NCBI RefSeq assembly: GCF_900258035.1
Contig: NZ_OGTP01000017.1
Coordinates: 62,001-126,000, forward strand
Reading direction: 5' to 3'
DNA from: Caballeronia novacaledonica
Lineage (GTDB): Bacteria > Pseudomonadota > Gammaproteobacteria > Burkholderiales > Burkholderiaceae
Length of the DNA stretch: 64,000 nt
Positions 1-8,202 of this stretch are shown here, piece after piece. The notes beneath the pieces are model-generated. The model was not told the origin of the DNA. It made no database searches and saw only the letters and a program-made list of their open reading frames with translations. Made by a program: the position numbers and the translations under genes. How positions within the stretch are numbered: position 1 is the first letter of the stretch; each line of letters opens with the position of its first letter.

Positions 1-194
1 TCGATGCATACGGATTGCAGCGCGGCGGGCGGTCCCGTCACCGAAGTCGGCGACGAATAATTCGACGCAACCGTGAACCCCGCCTGCACGAGCGAGCCAG
101 CGGCATCGGCGGCCGTGATCAGCGTCCACGTGCAGCCCGAAAGCGCGCCCGCGCCGACTGCAAGCAGCGCGCGATAAACGAGCGTTCTGAACAT
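1..194 (-). CDS. Small lipoprotein, 3' end outside window
   Basis: The reading frame starts at ATG 194 and runs off the left edge of the window, so only about 64 residues are visible. The N-terminus has a basic start, a hydrophobic stretch and a lipobox (LSGC, lipidated Cys at residue 21), which predicts an outer- or inner-membrane lipoprotein. It follows the exported 151-aa protein by 28 nt on the same strand, so the two are probably co-transcribed. I do not recognise the family; the function is unknown. Confidence 0.6.
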   Translation of the reverse strand, partial: MFRTLVYRALLAVGAGALSGCTWTLITAADAAGSLVQAGFTVASNYSSPTSVTGPPAALQSVCI

Positions 195-222
195 GCTCTT
201 GCGGTCATCCGTATTCGGGCGA

Positions 223-678
223 TCAACGGACGATGCGCAGGCGCATCGTGTTCGGCGTTTCTATCGTGGCGGTCAGGGTGGTCACGTGCTTGCCGCTCGC
301 GTCGAGGAGCGCGAAGTGCTGGCGCGTGGACGTGTTCACGTCGTGTCGCACGTCGGGAAAGCAGGCGGCGATGTCCGCGCCCAGTTCTTGCAGCGGGTCG
401 CCGACGACGCCGTCCGGGCCCCAGTGCGCTCGCCAGCGGCAATCGTAGACATGCGCGCTGCCGCGACATGCGCCCTGGCCCGGCGATGCAGGCGGCAGCA
501 GCGCGCGTCCTTTGGCGAGCGTATCGAACGCGGGCGCATCGACGATGGTCTTCAGCGCGGAACAGACATCGGGGAGATCTTCGGCGGATGCGGACAGCAT
601 CGGCGCGAGAAGCGCTACGGCGACGAGCGCGCGGCGCGCGGAAACAAGGCGGAGATGGCTTGAGCGTTGAGCTTGCAT
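223..678 (-). CDS. Exported hypothetical protein, 151 aa
   Basis: The N-terminus carries a basic region, a hydrophobic core (about residues 17-29) and an ASA/ED signal-peptidase I site near residue 32, so the product is probably periplasmic. The mature part is about 119 residues and contains four cysteines (near 39, 70, 80 and 105) that could form disulfides. No catalytic motif is recognisable. It lies directly upstream of the lipoprotein gene on the same strand. Overlapping frames on both strands are long only because of the high GC content; this frame is chosen for its signal peptide and protein-like composition. Confidence 0.6.
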   Translation of the reverse strand: MQAQRSSHLRLVSARRALVAVALLAPMLSASAEDLPDVCSALKTIVDAPAFDTLAKGRALLPPASPGQGACRGSAHVYDCRWRAHWGPDGVVGDPLQELGADIAACFPDVRHDVNTSTRQHFALLDASGKHVTTLTATIETPNTMRLRIVR

Positions 679-827
679 GACCTGGCGTAGTGTCGAGGGA
701 AGATGAGCGTGATGTCGTCGGCGACATCACGCATCTGCATGTTCCCGCGATGCACCGCGATTCGAAAGGCGGAGCAAAGCGCCAATCGCGCAAGTTATTT
801 CCAGCTATTAATTCGCGCGCGGCCTCA

Positions 828-1088
828 TCAAACGAACAGGGACACGATGCCGCCGATGGTCACCGCCGCAGCGACCCACTTGCCCGCTGTATAGAAGCCG
901 TTCGTGTCGGTTGCCTGCACTTCGGGGCGTTCGAGGCCGAGCGCGCCATAAGCGAATGATTTCACCGATGACGGCGCGTCGGCATCATCGGTCGATGCGC
1001 TGGTCGCGTCATCCGCAGCGGTGGCGCGGCGGGAAGAGGGCGTGTCGGCGCTTGTGTACGTGCTCGTGGACGCGCTGTTGATCTGCAT
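828..1088 (-). CDS. Small tail-anchored membrane protein, 86 aa
   Basis: A clear GGAGG ribosome site lies 7 nt before ATG 1088. The first 40 residues are Ser/Thr/Ala/Asp-rich and probably disordered. They are followed by a conserved-looking segment (SFAYGALGLERP, residues 44-55) and a C-terminal hydrophobic helix (about 68-86) ending at the stop codon, which gives a tail-anchored or bitopic topology. I believe similar short proteins occur in other Burkholderiaceae, but I know no function for them. The gene stands alone between the exported protein and the glycoside hydrolase. Confidence 0.65.
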   Translation of the reverse strand: MQINSASTSTYTSADTPSSRRATAADDATSASTDDADAPSSVKSFAYGALGLERPEVQATDTNGFYTAGKWVAAAVTIGGIVSLFV

Positions 1089-1185
1089 CGTTGGCCTCCG
1101 TTGTCCGTTTCCGCAAAGCCGCCATAACGGCTATTTCGCGTGCAGGCTTGAACGCAAGCGCCTTTCCGTTTCTTACTTCGATCGA

Positions 1186-2256
1186 TTACATCGGATGGCT
1201 CTGCACGAAGTTCTTATAGGCCCAGTAAGCGGGCTTCTTCGTGATGCCGTCGCCTTCGAGAAGACCGTAGGCGCCTTCGCCGTCGTCATAGAGTTGAAAC
1301 GCCTGAATCGACTGGATGTTGTATTTCGACGCCACGCTCGCGAATTGCGCCATCATCAGATTGCCTGTCATGTACGTTGCGATCTGGTCATATGAACCGA
1401 AGTCCGGGCGCACGCCGAATTCGTTGATCCAGATCGGCTTGCCCATGTCGTGAAGCATCTGGAGTATGTCGTGACATCCCGTGCCGCCGCAGGCGTGCGT
1501 GATGTCGCCTTCGTTCGAATACCAGTGCCACGAAGTGACGTCCCAGCTCACGGCCGGATGGCCCCACGTGCCATCGGGTTGCGAGCCGTCCGCGAGCATC
1601 TGGAAGAACGCGGTGTGCATCCAGGTTCCGCCGAGCACGATCTTCGCCGAGCCATCGACGGACTTCACGCCCGCGATCAGCCCACGGATCGCGCCGCGCG
1701 CGAGCATGTAGGACCAGTTGTTGTACTGATTCCAGACGGTGCCGTCGACATTGCCGATGAGCGCCTTCGCTTCCAGTTCGTTGCCGACTTCGTAGTACTT
1801 GTAGCGATAACTGTTCGCGGTTTGCTGGCCGAGTTTGAAGCCTGCGTTGTACGCCTCGTCCTCGCTGTTGTAGTTGAGATTCACGAGCATCACGGGATAC
1901 ATCGTGACGCCGCCTTCCTCCATCGTCTTCGCGACACCAGCGACCATGTTCGCCGATGTCTGGCTGTACACGTCGTTGCGATAGATCGTCGCGCCAAGAT
2001 CCTGCAATTGCGAAAGCTGCGTCTGCACGCTCGTGAAGTCGTATGCGCCGCCGTTGCTGTTATGGCCGTTCGCGCCGTAGAAGATCGAACCGCTGCCGCT
2101 GGCGGCTTTCGCGGTGGACTTCGACGATGCGGCGCTTTGCGTGGATGCCGCGGAGTCGGCGGAACTGTCGCTGCCGCCGCACGCTGCGAGCATCATGCTC
2201 GCGACGGCCGCCGCTGCGACGGAAGGGGAGAATACGGAAATGGCTGGACGCTTCAT
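1186..2256 (-). CDS. Secreted glycoside hydrolase lipoprotein (clan GH-A fold)
   Basis: A 356-residue protein with a lipoprotein signal (LAAC, lipidated Cys26) and a low-complexity Ser/Ala/Asp linker (27-55) that would hold a catalytic domain off the membrane. The domain shows the two glutamates expected of clan GH-A retaining hydrolases: E160 in VGNE as acid/base and E279 in INEF as nucleophile, plus aromatic residues around WHWY (243-246). Known GH-A families include GH5, GH39 and GH30, acting on plant or exopolysaccharide glycans. I cannot assign the exact family or substrate. No Shine-Dalgarno is obvious before ATG 2256. The gene is monocistronic, with a long AT-richer upstream region. 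Confidence 0.7.
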   Translation of the reverse strand: MKRPAISVFSPSVAAAAVASMMLAACGGSDSSADSAASTQSAASSKSTAKAASGSGSIFYGANGHNSNGGAYDFTSVQTQLSQLQDLGATIYRNDVYSQTSANMVAGVAKTMEEGGVTMYPVMLVNLNYNSEDEAYNAGFKLGQQTANSYRYKYYEVGNELEAKALIGNVDGTVWNQYNNWSYMLARGAIRGLIAGVKSVDGSAKIVLGGTWMHTAFFQMLADGSQPDGTWGHPAVSWDVTSWHWYSNEGDITHACGGTGCHDILQMLHDMGKPIWINEFGVRPDFGSYDQIATYMTGNLMMAQFASVASKYNIQSIQAFQLYDDGEGAYGLLEGDGITKKPAYWAYKNFVQSHPM

Positions 2257-2584
2257 ATCGATTAATTAGACTAGCGGAGACGCACGCAGCCATAGCGATG
2301 GCATAACGGGTTCTCAGCTAGCGTAGTTAGTCATCCGAATGATTTCCTGAAGATCGATTGCCGCGTCGGGCGCGGATCGGTGCGCGCGAACAGTCGGAAC
2401 CGTGCAGAGATCGGATAGTGGGACAGCCGCCAGATGCCTGGGCAGCGCTCGGGGATTAAATGCAGCGAGGAAAGGTTACTTTGTTCTGATGTTAATGTAA
2501 ACCGCGCGGGCGAAAAAACATCTAGCGTGATGCAAAAGTTCGATTAGTTCCTTCTACGCAAAACGTAAGTCGCGATAAATAAAA
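2257..2584. other. Intergenic region without a gene
   Basis: This 328-nt stretch separates the glycoside hydrolase from the LysR gene. Its second half (about 2490-2584) is distinctly AT-rich compared with the surroundings. No ORF with coding character and no convincing terminator hairpin was found. It presumably carries the promoter for the hydrolase gene, but I cannot place a reliable -35/-10 pair. Confidence 0.4.
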
Positions 2585-3487
2585 CTAATGCCGCCTGCGT
2601 TTCTTGTTCGTCGCGCCGCGCTTTCGCTTCGCATCGGCATATTCGCGGATCGTCTCCGTCAACGCGCGCAATCCGGCTGGCACATGACGCCGGCCCGGAT
2701 AGTAGAGACATAGCCCGTCGAGCGGCGGCGTCCATTCTTCGAGCACGCGCACGAGCGTGCCTGAGACGAGGTCCGCGCTGACGTTCCATTCGGTCAGATA
2801 GGTAAGGCCGAGCCCGGCGCGCGCGGCCGCCAGCATCATGCCCGGTTCGTCGAGCGTGAGCGCGCCGTCGCCGTCGATCCGAATCGCCTCGCCGTGCCGC
2901 TCGAATTCCCACTGATAGATCGACCCGCTCGGCATGCGGCTGCGAATACAGCGATGCGCGGCGAGATCGGCGGGCGTGCGCGGCGGCTTGTGCTGCGCGA
3001 AGTACGCCGGACTGCCGACGACGGCGAAACGCTGACGCTCGCCGAAGGGCACCGCGATCATGTCCTGCGGCACGGTTTCGAGCAAACGGATGCCCGCATC
3101 GAAGCCTTCGACGACGATATCGATCAGACGTCCTTCGGTGACGATATCGAGTTTCATGTCGGGATAGCGCTGCAGGAACGCGATGAAAACCAGCATTACC
3201 TGATGCGCCGCGCCCACCGACGTATTGATGCGCAGCGTGCCCGACGGCGTGTCGCGAAAGCTGCCCGCCTGTTCGAGCGCATCGCGGATCGTGGACAGCG
3301 CGGGCGCCACGTTCTGCACGAACTGCGCGCCGGCCTCGGACAGCGACACGCTGCGCGTCGTGCGATTGAAAAGCCGCACGCCGATGCGTGCCTCGAGCGC
3401 GGCGATCGAATGACTGAGTGCCGACGTCGATACGTTCAGTTCGTTCGCGGCGGCGCGGAAACTACGATGTCGCGAGACGGCCAGCAC
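2585..3487 (-). CDS. LysR family transcriptional regulator
   Basis: An N-terminal winged helix-turn-helix (AANELNVSTSALSHSIAALE) is followed by the LysR substrate-binding domain, which is typical of the CrgA/DmlR-like subgroup. The GTG at 3487 would cut into the first HTH helix. The same frame continues upstream with plausible LysR N-terminal residues (FAGLAELEAV) through 3550, but no ATG, GTG or TTG is available there, so the true start is unresolved. The gene follows the GT87-like gene on the same strand and may be translationally coupled to it. The target is unknown. Confidence 0.75.
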   Translation of the reverse strand: MLAVSRHRSFRAAANELNVSTSALSHSIAALEARIGVRLFNRTTRSVSLSEAGAQFVQNVAPALSTIRDALEQAGSFRDTPSGTLRINTSVGAAHQVMLVFIAFLQRYPDMKLDIVTEGRLIDIVVEGFDAGIRLLETVPQDMIAVPFGERQRFAVVGSPAYFAQHKPPRTPADLAAHRCIRSRMPSGSIYQWEFERHGEAIRIDGDGALTLDEPGMMLAAARAGLGLTYLTEWNVSADLVSGTLVRVLEEWTPPLDGLCLYYPGRRHVPAGLRALTETIREYADAKRKRGATNKKRRRH

Positions 3488-3549
3488 GGCTTCGAGTTCT
3501 GCGAGACCGGCGAAGCGTTTCTCGAACCGAAGGCGTTGCTGGGCGTTCG

Positions 3550-4815
3550 CTAGTAGGCCGGTGCGACGCGCGTCGACAGAGGCGGGAAATAACGCGCGAC
3601 GCAGAGCACGTACGTAATCAGCGCCGAGATGGTGTACATCGCGGATCGCTCCATGAAGAACAGCAGGAGCACGGCAATCGCGAGAAGCAACATCTCGGCG
3701 CGAGGCGGAATCGCGGAGAGTCGCAGATCGCGTTGCTCCAGCGCTGTGCCAAGAAGAATCACGAGAGGGATCAGCGCGACGACCATATGAATGGGTTCGA
3801 GGATCGGCGCGGCGAGCAGCATCGTCATGCAGGCGAGCGCGTAATCCATGCGTCGTTCACGACTGCGGCGAAGCACGAGATAGCATGCGAACAGACAGAT
3901 GATCGCGGCGAAGGCCGTCTGCGTCGCGTGCAGCATTGCTTCGGATGCGGGCATGCCGAGTTTCTCCGATAACGTCTGCAACGCGCCGCGCACCGAGCTG
4001 TTGCCGGGCAATCCGCCCGCGCTCAGGATGAAGGTCTGCGCCCGCCCGATCTCGACGGTCAGATATTCCCAAATCACGCGAAAGCCGAGCTGGCTGGCGG
4101 TAAGAAGCGTGAGCGCGATTGCGCAGACGCCCGCCGATATCACCGTGCGCCATTCACGCCGCAACAGCAGCAGGCCGACGACCGCGAGCGGCGTCACCTT
4201 GAAGACGACCGCGAACGCGAGAAAGACTCCGGCCAGCCAGCGATTGCCGCGTTCGATAAAGAAAAACGGCGTCGCGAGCAGAAAGAACAGAAGCTCGTTC
4301 GATTGCCCGAGATACGCGTCATGCAGCACCGGGAAACTCAAGAGCGTCACTGCGATGAGCAGCGCGGTCACGCGCTTGTCTTCACCGCGATAGGCCATCT
4401 TCGCGAGCAGGATCGCACCGACGATGCATAGCACGACCGACATCGCGACCCACGCGAGTTTCGCGGTGAACGAAGGCAGCAATGCGAACGGAGCGAAGAT
4501 CACCGCGAATTGCGGCGGATAACAATAGATGAGGATATCGTCCAGGTTTGCGCCGAGCGTCGTCAGATACGCAACCAGATGTTCGTTGTTATAGATGAGC
4601 GATGGATCGTGCGACGCGTTCAGCACAGTGCTGAACGCGTAATAGTAGAAATTGAAATCGCTGAAGGCCCGTGGATGATCGGACGCATAGCTCAGCGAGT
4701 AGTGATAGATGATGACCATGCGGATCGCGAGAAATCCCGCGGCGACCAGCATGAGAAATGCCGCAATGATCCGGACGTTATCCGCGGATCTGGCGCCCGC
4801 CCGAGCGTTCAGCAT
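3550..4815 (-). CDS. GT87-type (DUF2029) membrane glycosyltransferase
   Basis: A 421-residue polytopic membrane protein with about ten hydrophobic helices. An acidic/aromatic loop after the first helix (SDFNFYYYAF) and a YCYPPQFAVIFAPF segment are typical of the GT87/DUF2029 family. Known members are integral-membrane, polyprenyl-phosphate-dependent mannosyltransferases, best studied in actinobacteria. The exact sugar and acceptor here are unknown. Start ATG 4815 has a GGGAGA ribosome site. Its stop is adjacent to the LysR gene downstream. Confidence 0.7.
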   Translation of the reverse strand: MLNARAGARSADNVRIIAAFLMLVAAGFLAIRMVIIYHYSLSYASDHPRAFSDFNFYYYAFSTVLNASHDPSLIYNNEHLVAYLTTLGANLDDILIYCYPPQFAVIFAPFALLPSFTAKLAWVAMSVVLCIVGAILLAKMAYRGEDKRVTALLIAVTLLSFPVLHDAYLGQSNELLFFLLATPFFFIERGNRWLAGVFLAFAVVFKVTPLAVVGLLLLRREWRTVISAGVCAIALTLLTASQLGFRVIWEYLTVEIGRAQTFILSAGGLPGNSSVRGALQTLSEKLGMPASEAMLHATQTAFAAIICLFACYLVLRRSRERRMDYALACMTMLLAAPILEPIHMVVALIPLVILLGTALEQRDLRLSAIPPRAEMLLLAIAVLLLFFMERSAMYTISALITYVLCVARYFPPLSTRVAPAY

Positions 4816-5201
4816 GGTCGTTCTCCCGTGTATCGGCTATCGCTTTGTATGAGCGCTGTAATCAGTGTCGGGATCGCTCTGCCATTCGTCGCATGAAAGC
4901 GAATGAGCAGATCCTTACAGCCTACGAATCGTGACAGCATCACCGGGGCGGCGTCAATCGAGTTTTTGCGCACTGCAACGACAGATCAATGTTGAAAAAT
5001 GATGACGTCCATTTGTTTTTATGCTTTGACGCGGTCTGCGAGTCTTTATTGTTATTAAGCGCGATGCAGCAAACGTTTGCGGCGAGATAAAGCCATGCGC
5101 CGCTTCTCGCGCTTTCATCGGGTATCGTGCGCTCGCGTTCGCCACGGCTCATGCGGATCGAAAAGACGGCCCGCGAGCCGCAGATGCCGCAGCTCCGTGC
5201 G
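4816..5201. other. Intergenic region without a gene
   Basis: This 386-nt stretch lies between the GT87-like gene and the glutathione transferase gene. The part from about 4960 to 5070 is AT-rich with T-tracts. Short ORFs here lack ribosome sites and protein-like composition, so I call none of them. It probably contains the promoter of the GT87-like gene and the 3' flank of the transferase gene. Confidence 0.4.
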
Positions 5202-6077
5202 TCACTTTTCCGTGGCGACTTTGTCCTGCGTACGCGTAGCGAAGTCCGACGCGTCATGCCGCTCGTGCAACTGGCTCGAAGGCTCGCCGAACGTCCTGTT
5301 GACCATGCGGCCGCGCTGCACGGCGGGACGCGCGCCGATCATGTCTGCCCAGCGTCGCAGATGTCTGTATTCATGAACGGACAGGAACTCGGCCGCGTCG
5401 TACAGCCAGCCGTTCACGAGGCCGCCGTACCACGGAAAGATTGCGATATCGGCGATGGTGTACGCATCGCCGGCAATGAATGCGCTGTCCGCGAGACGCT
5501 TGTCGAGCACGTCGAGTTGACGCTTCACTTCCATCGCGAAGCGGTCGATCGGATATTCCATCTTGCTCGGCGCATATGCATAGAAGTGTCCGAAGCCGCC
5601 GCCGAGATAGGGCGCGCTGCCCATCTGCCAGAAAAGCCAGGACAAACATTCCGCGCGTTTTGCCGGGTCCGTGGGAATGAACGCGCCGAACTTCTCCGCG
5701 AGATAAAGCAGGATCGCGCCCGATTCGAACACCCGCACGGGCGTCGCGCCGCTGCGATCCACGAGCGCCGGAATTTTCGAGTTCGGATTGACATCGACGA
5801 AGCCGCTGCCGAACTGATCGCCATCGCCGATTCGAATGAGCCATGCATCGTACTCGGCGCCGCTGTGGCCGAGCGCGAGCAGTTCTTCGAGCATCACGGT
5901 GACCTTCACGCCATTGGGCGTCGCCAGCGAATAGAGTTGCAGCGGATGACGACCGATCGGCAACGCTTTCTCATGCGTCGGTCCCGATATCGGCCGATTG
6001 ATGTTGGCAAAGCGGCCGCCGCTTTCCTTGGTCCAGCTCCACACGGACGGCGGCACGTATTCGGGCAATGCGCTCAT
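5202..6077 (-). CDS. yghU: YghU-type glutathione S-transferase
   Basis: A 291-residue cytosolic protein. It has the YghU-type N-terminal extension, a thioredoxin-like domain with TPNGVKVTVMLEE (the active-site helix start) and the glutathione-binding NPNSKIPALVD and FESGAILLYLA segments, then an all-helical C-terminal domain containing FIAGDAYTIADIAIFPW. Known relatives (E. coli YghU/YfcG, Nu class) reduce disulfides or peroxides with glutathione. I chose ATG 6077, which has GAGGAG upstream, over a longer in-frame start at 6161 that would reach into the divergent promoter. The neighbouring divergent TetR gene is its likely regulator. Confidence 0.85.
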   Translation of the reverse strand: MSALPEYVPPSVWSWTKESGGRFANINRPISGPTHEKALPIGRHPLQLYSLATPNGVKVTVMLEELLALGHSGAEYDAWLIRIGDGDQFGSGFVDVNPNSKIPALVDRSGATPVRVFESGAILLYLAEKFGAFIPTDPAKRAECLSWLFWQMGSAPYLGGGFGHFYAYAPSKMEYPIDRFAMEVKRQLDVLDKRLADSAFIAGDAYTIADIAIFPWYGGLVNGWLYDAAEFLSVHEYRHLRRWADMIGARPAVQRGRMVNRTFGEPSSQLHERHDASDFATRTQDKVATEK

Positions 6078-6153
6078 GCTCAACGCTCCTCGTTGCAACT
6101 CGATTGAATTCGCCGAGGGTAGCAGTTCGACGGCAAACGTGCTCGATCGCCCT

Positions 6154-6161
6154 TTGTACAA
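6154..6161. promoter_or_regulatory. Candidate TetR operator half-palindrome
   Basis: The perfect 8-bp palindrome TTGTACAA lies in the 113-bp space between the divergent yghU and tetR starts. Its position fits an autoregulatory operator, but an 8-bp palindrome is short and may be chance. Confidence 0.25.
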
Positions 6162-6190
6162 TCAGCGTTGCATGCCACGAGACAAAAAGA

Positions 6191-6802
6191 ATGAGCCAAC
6201 GTCCATCGCACAAACCGTTCAGGCCTCGCAAGACGCCCGCGCAGTCGAGGTCCGAAGCGACCGTCGCTTCCATCGTCGAAGCAGCGGCGCAGGTGCTCGA
6301 AAGCGAAGGCTTCGACGGCTTCAACACGAATGCGGTCGCGCGTCGCGCGGGCGTCAGCATCGGCTCGCTCTACCAGTACTTTCCGGGCAAGGACGCGCTG
6401 ACTGTCGCGCTGATTCGTCGTGAAAGCACACGATTCTACGAGGATGCGTCTATCGCGCTCTCGAAGCGAAGCGGCAAGGCGGCGCTCGAGTATCTGATCG
6501 GCGCGGCCGTGCGCCAGCAACTGCAGCGACCGATGCTCGCGCGGCTGCTCGATATCGCGGAAGGACGCCCGGCATTGCGTGGCGAAGTCACGAAAACGGA
6601 GATGGAGGAACTGGTCGAAACGATCGTCGGGCGCGCGTCGCCAAGGCATCCGCGCCCCGATGTCGCGTCGGCCGATCTGCTCGCCATCGTCAAAGGCATG
6701 GTCGATGCAGCCGGTGAGCGCGGCGAGCGCGATCTCGACGATCTGGAGCGCCGCGTGCGTGCCGCCGTTTTCGGCTATCTGTCGCGAAGCGCAAGCGAGT
6801 GA
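6191..6802 (+). CDS. TetR/AcrR family repressor next to yghU
   Basis: A 203-residue regulator with a classic TetR helix-turn-helix (TNAVARRAGVSIGSLYQYFPGKDAL, about residues 46-70) and a C-terminal ligand-binding helical domain. I chose ATG 6191, which gives the usual family length; the frame is open further upstream into yghU but is not coding there. It is transcribed divergently from yghU with 113 bp between the starts, the usual arrangement for a local repressor. By analogy it would sense an electrophile or aromatic compound. Confidence 0.8.
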   Translation: MSQRPSHKPFRPRKTPAQSRSEATVASIVEAAAQVLESEGFDGFNTNAVARRAGVSIGSLYQYFPGKDALTVALIRRESTRFYEDASIALSKRSGKAALEYLIGAAVRQQLQRPMLARLLDIAEGRPALRGEVTKTEMEELVETIVGRASPRHPRPDVASADLLAIVKGMVDAAGERGERDLDDLERRVRAAVFGYLSRSASE

Positions 6803-6964
6803 ATGTGAGCAATCGAATCGGATGCGTCGGCTTGGATCGCTTGCCAGCGCGGTTTCGCGGGTTTCCGCAATGCGAGTAGTCGAATGTGAGCTTTTGCTTA
6901 TATTCTGAAGTCCTCGGGCGGTCATTCAAAAGACCATCGCGATTCAATCAACGAGAGACCGACG

Positions 6965-7372
6965 ATGAAAGATTCGACTCAAAGCATGAAACTCAATCAC
7001 CTCAGTTTTCCTTCCGCCGATACGCCTGCCACAGCGCGTTTCTTCGAGCAGTATCTCGGCTTCACGATTTCGGGAACGTGGGAGCAGTCGTACATCCTCA
7101 AGCGTCCCGGCTTCGATGTCGTGATCGATCACGCTCGCGACGGCATGCCGGATTGGCCGCGCGCGTTTCATGTCGGCTTCGAATTGCCGGGCCTCGATGA
7201 TGTGCGCGAACTGTACGAGCGCTTCAAGTCCGAAGGCGTGGAAATGGAGACGGACATCTTCAACAATGGCCGGGGCTCGCGCTTCTTCTGCCGCGCGCCG
7301 GGCGGCGTGATGTTCGAAATGAACACGCGGTCCGATGCCGCGCCCGAGTATCGAGGCACGTTCGACAATTGA
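6965..7372 (+). CDS. VOC (glyoxalase/bleomycin-resistance) family protein
   Basis: A 135-residue protein with the paired beta-alpha-beta-beta-beta modules of the vicinal oxygen chelate superfamily: LNHLSFPSADTPATARFFEQYLGF at the N-terminus and a second half ending PGGVMFEMNTR. Putative metal ligands are His11 and the Glu near residue 120. Members include glyoxalase I, dioxygenases and drug-binding proteins, and the specific activity cannot be told here. It is a single gene between tetR and the convergent encapsulin gene. Confidence 0.75.
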   Translation: MKDSTQSMKLNHLSFPSADTPATARFFEQYLGFTISGTWEQSYILKRPGFDVVIDHARDGMPDWPRAFHVGFELPGLDDVRELYERFKSEGVEMETDIFNNGRGSRFFCRAPGGVMFEMNTRSDAAPEYRGTFDN

Positions 7373-7398
7373 CGAACGTGCTTCGATACTCAGATTTC

Positions 7399-8202
7399 TT
7401 ATTCTCCCGTTGCGATGGAAACGGAAGCCTCGCTCGTCAGCATCAGGAACGTGAGCGTTTCGCGCAGATAAAGCTGGACGGCTGAATCGGTATGGCTCGT
7501 ATAGCCGATCGACAAGTCCTGTCCGATGTGCAGTTCGTAGTCGCCGCCGCGCGTCGACAGCACACAGCCGCCCTGAAGCGCGGGCGCCCATACGAGATCG
7601 CCGCTCACGATGCGTTTGATGTGCTGGATGACCGGATAGCCCTGATCGCTGGCTTCGGCGAGCGCGGTATAGGCATCTGCACCGAGCAGCACGGAATAGG
7701 GACCATCGACGCCGGCGAGACGCAGCTTCTCGAGTGCCTGGCTGATCGCGGCGGGATAGTCGGCGACATCCGAGGGCAGAAGCGTGGGCGCGTTCGAACT
7801 GCCTTCGCGAATGCCGGTGATGCCGGCGGCCGCGAAGCCGTCGAAGATCGCGCTGTCCTCGGCGAGCGCGAGCTCGTTCGCGGCGGTCTTGGCGGGTTGC
7901 CAGTCGCCGTCGTTCGAGCCGCGCTCCACGCTGTCGATGGCTTCGCGCTGCAGCGTGAACGGTACGGTGAGTTGCACGAGTTGCTTCACGTCGTACAGGT
8001 TTGCCTGCACGCCTTTCATCGGCGCTGCAATGCTCGTCTGATGTCCCGTGCCGATGCCCGATAGCGCCACGCCGCCCGGACTCTTCACGTCGATGACCCG
8101 GCGTCCCGCAAGCGTGCGCTTGAAAGTGCGGGCGACTTCCGCTTCGATTTGCGACCATGCGGCGCCGGAAATTGGCGCAAGCTCCCGATGCAAGTTATTC
8201 AT
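7399..8202 (-). CDS. Encapsulin shell protein (family 1, linocin-M18-like)
   Basis: A 267-residue protein with the hallmarks of family 1 encapsulins: the N-terminal LHRELAPISGAAWSQIEAEV helix that forms the inner cargo-docking surface, RRVIDVKSPGG, and a C-terminal YLRETLTFLMLTSEASVSI strand with an HK97 phage-capsid fold. Such proteins self-assemble into 20-40 nm cytosolic nanocompartments. I chose ATG 8202 (AAAGGA upstream) over an in-frame ATG at 8229, because that region also encodes the end of the DyP gene. The start overlaps the DyP stop codon by 8 nt, which implies translational coupling. Its cargo is almost certainly the upstream DyP peroxidase. Confidence 0.92.
   Translation of the reverse strand: MNNLHRELAPISGAAWSQIEAEVARTFKRTLAGRRVIDVKSPGGVALSGIGTGHQTSIAAPMKGVQANLYDVKQLVQLTVPFTLQREAIDSVERGSNDGDWQPAKTAANELALAEDSAIFDGFAAAGITGIREGSSNAPTLLPSDVADYPAAISQALEKLRLAGVDGPYSVLLGADAYTALAEASDQGYPVIQHIKRIVSGDLVWAPALQGGCVLSTRGGDYELHIGQDLSIGYTSHTDSAVQLYLRETLTFLMLTSEASVSIATGE

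Noticed and set aside
3722..3742. TTGGCACAG on the minus strand, sigma54-like -24 element
   Set aside because: No GC at the required 10-nt spacing, and it is inside the GT87-like coding sequence.
4954..5145. Short minus-strand ORF in the gap before yghU
   Set aside because: It has no ribosome site, no recognisable motif and an unusual composition; better treated as non-coding.
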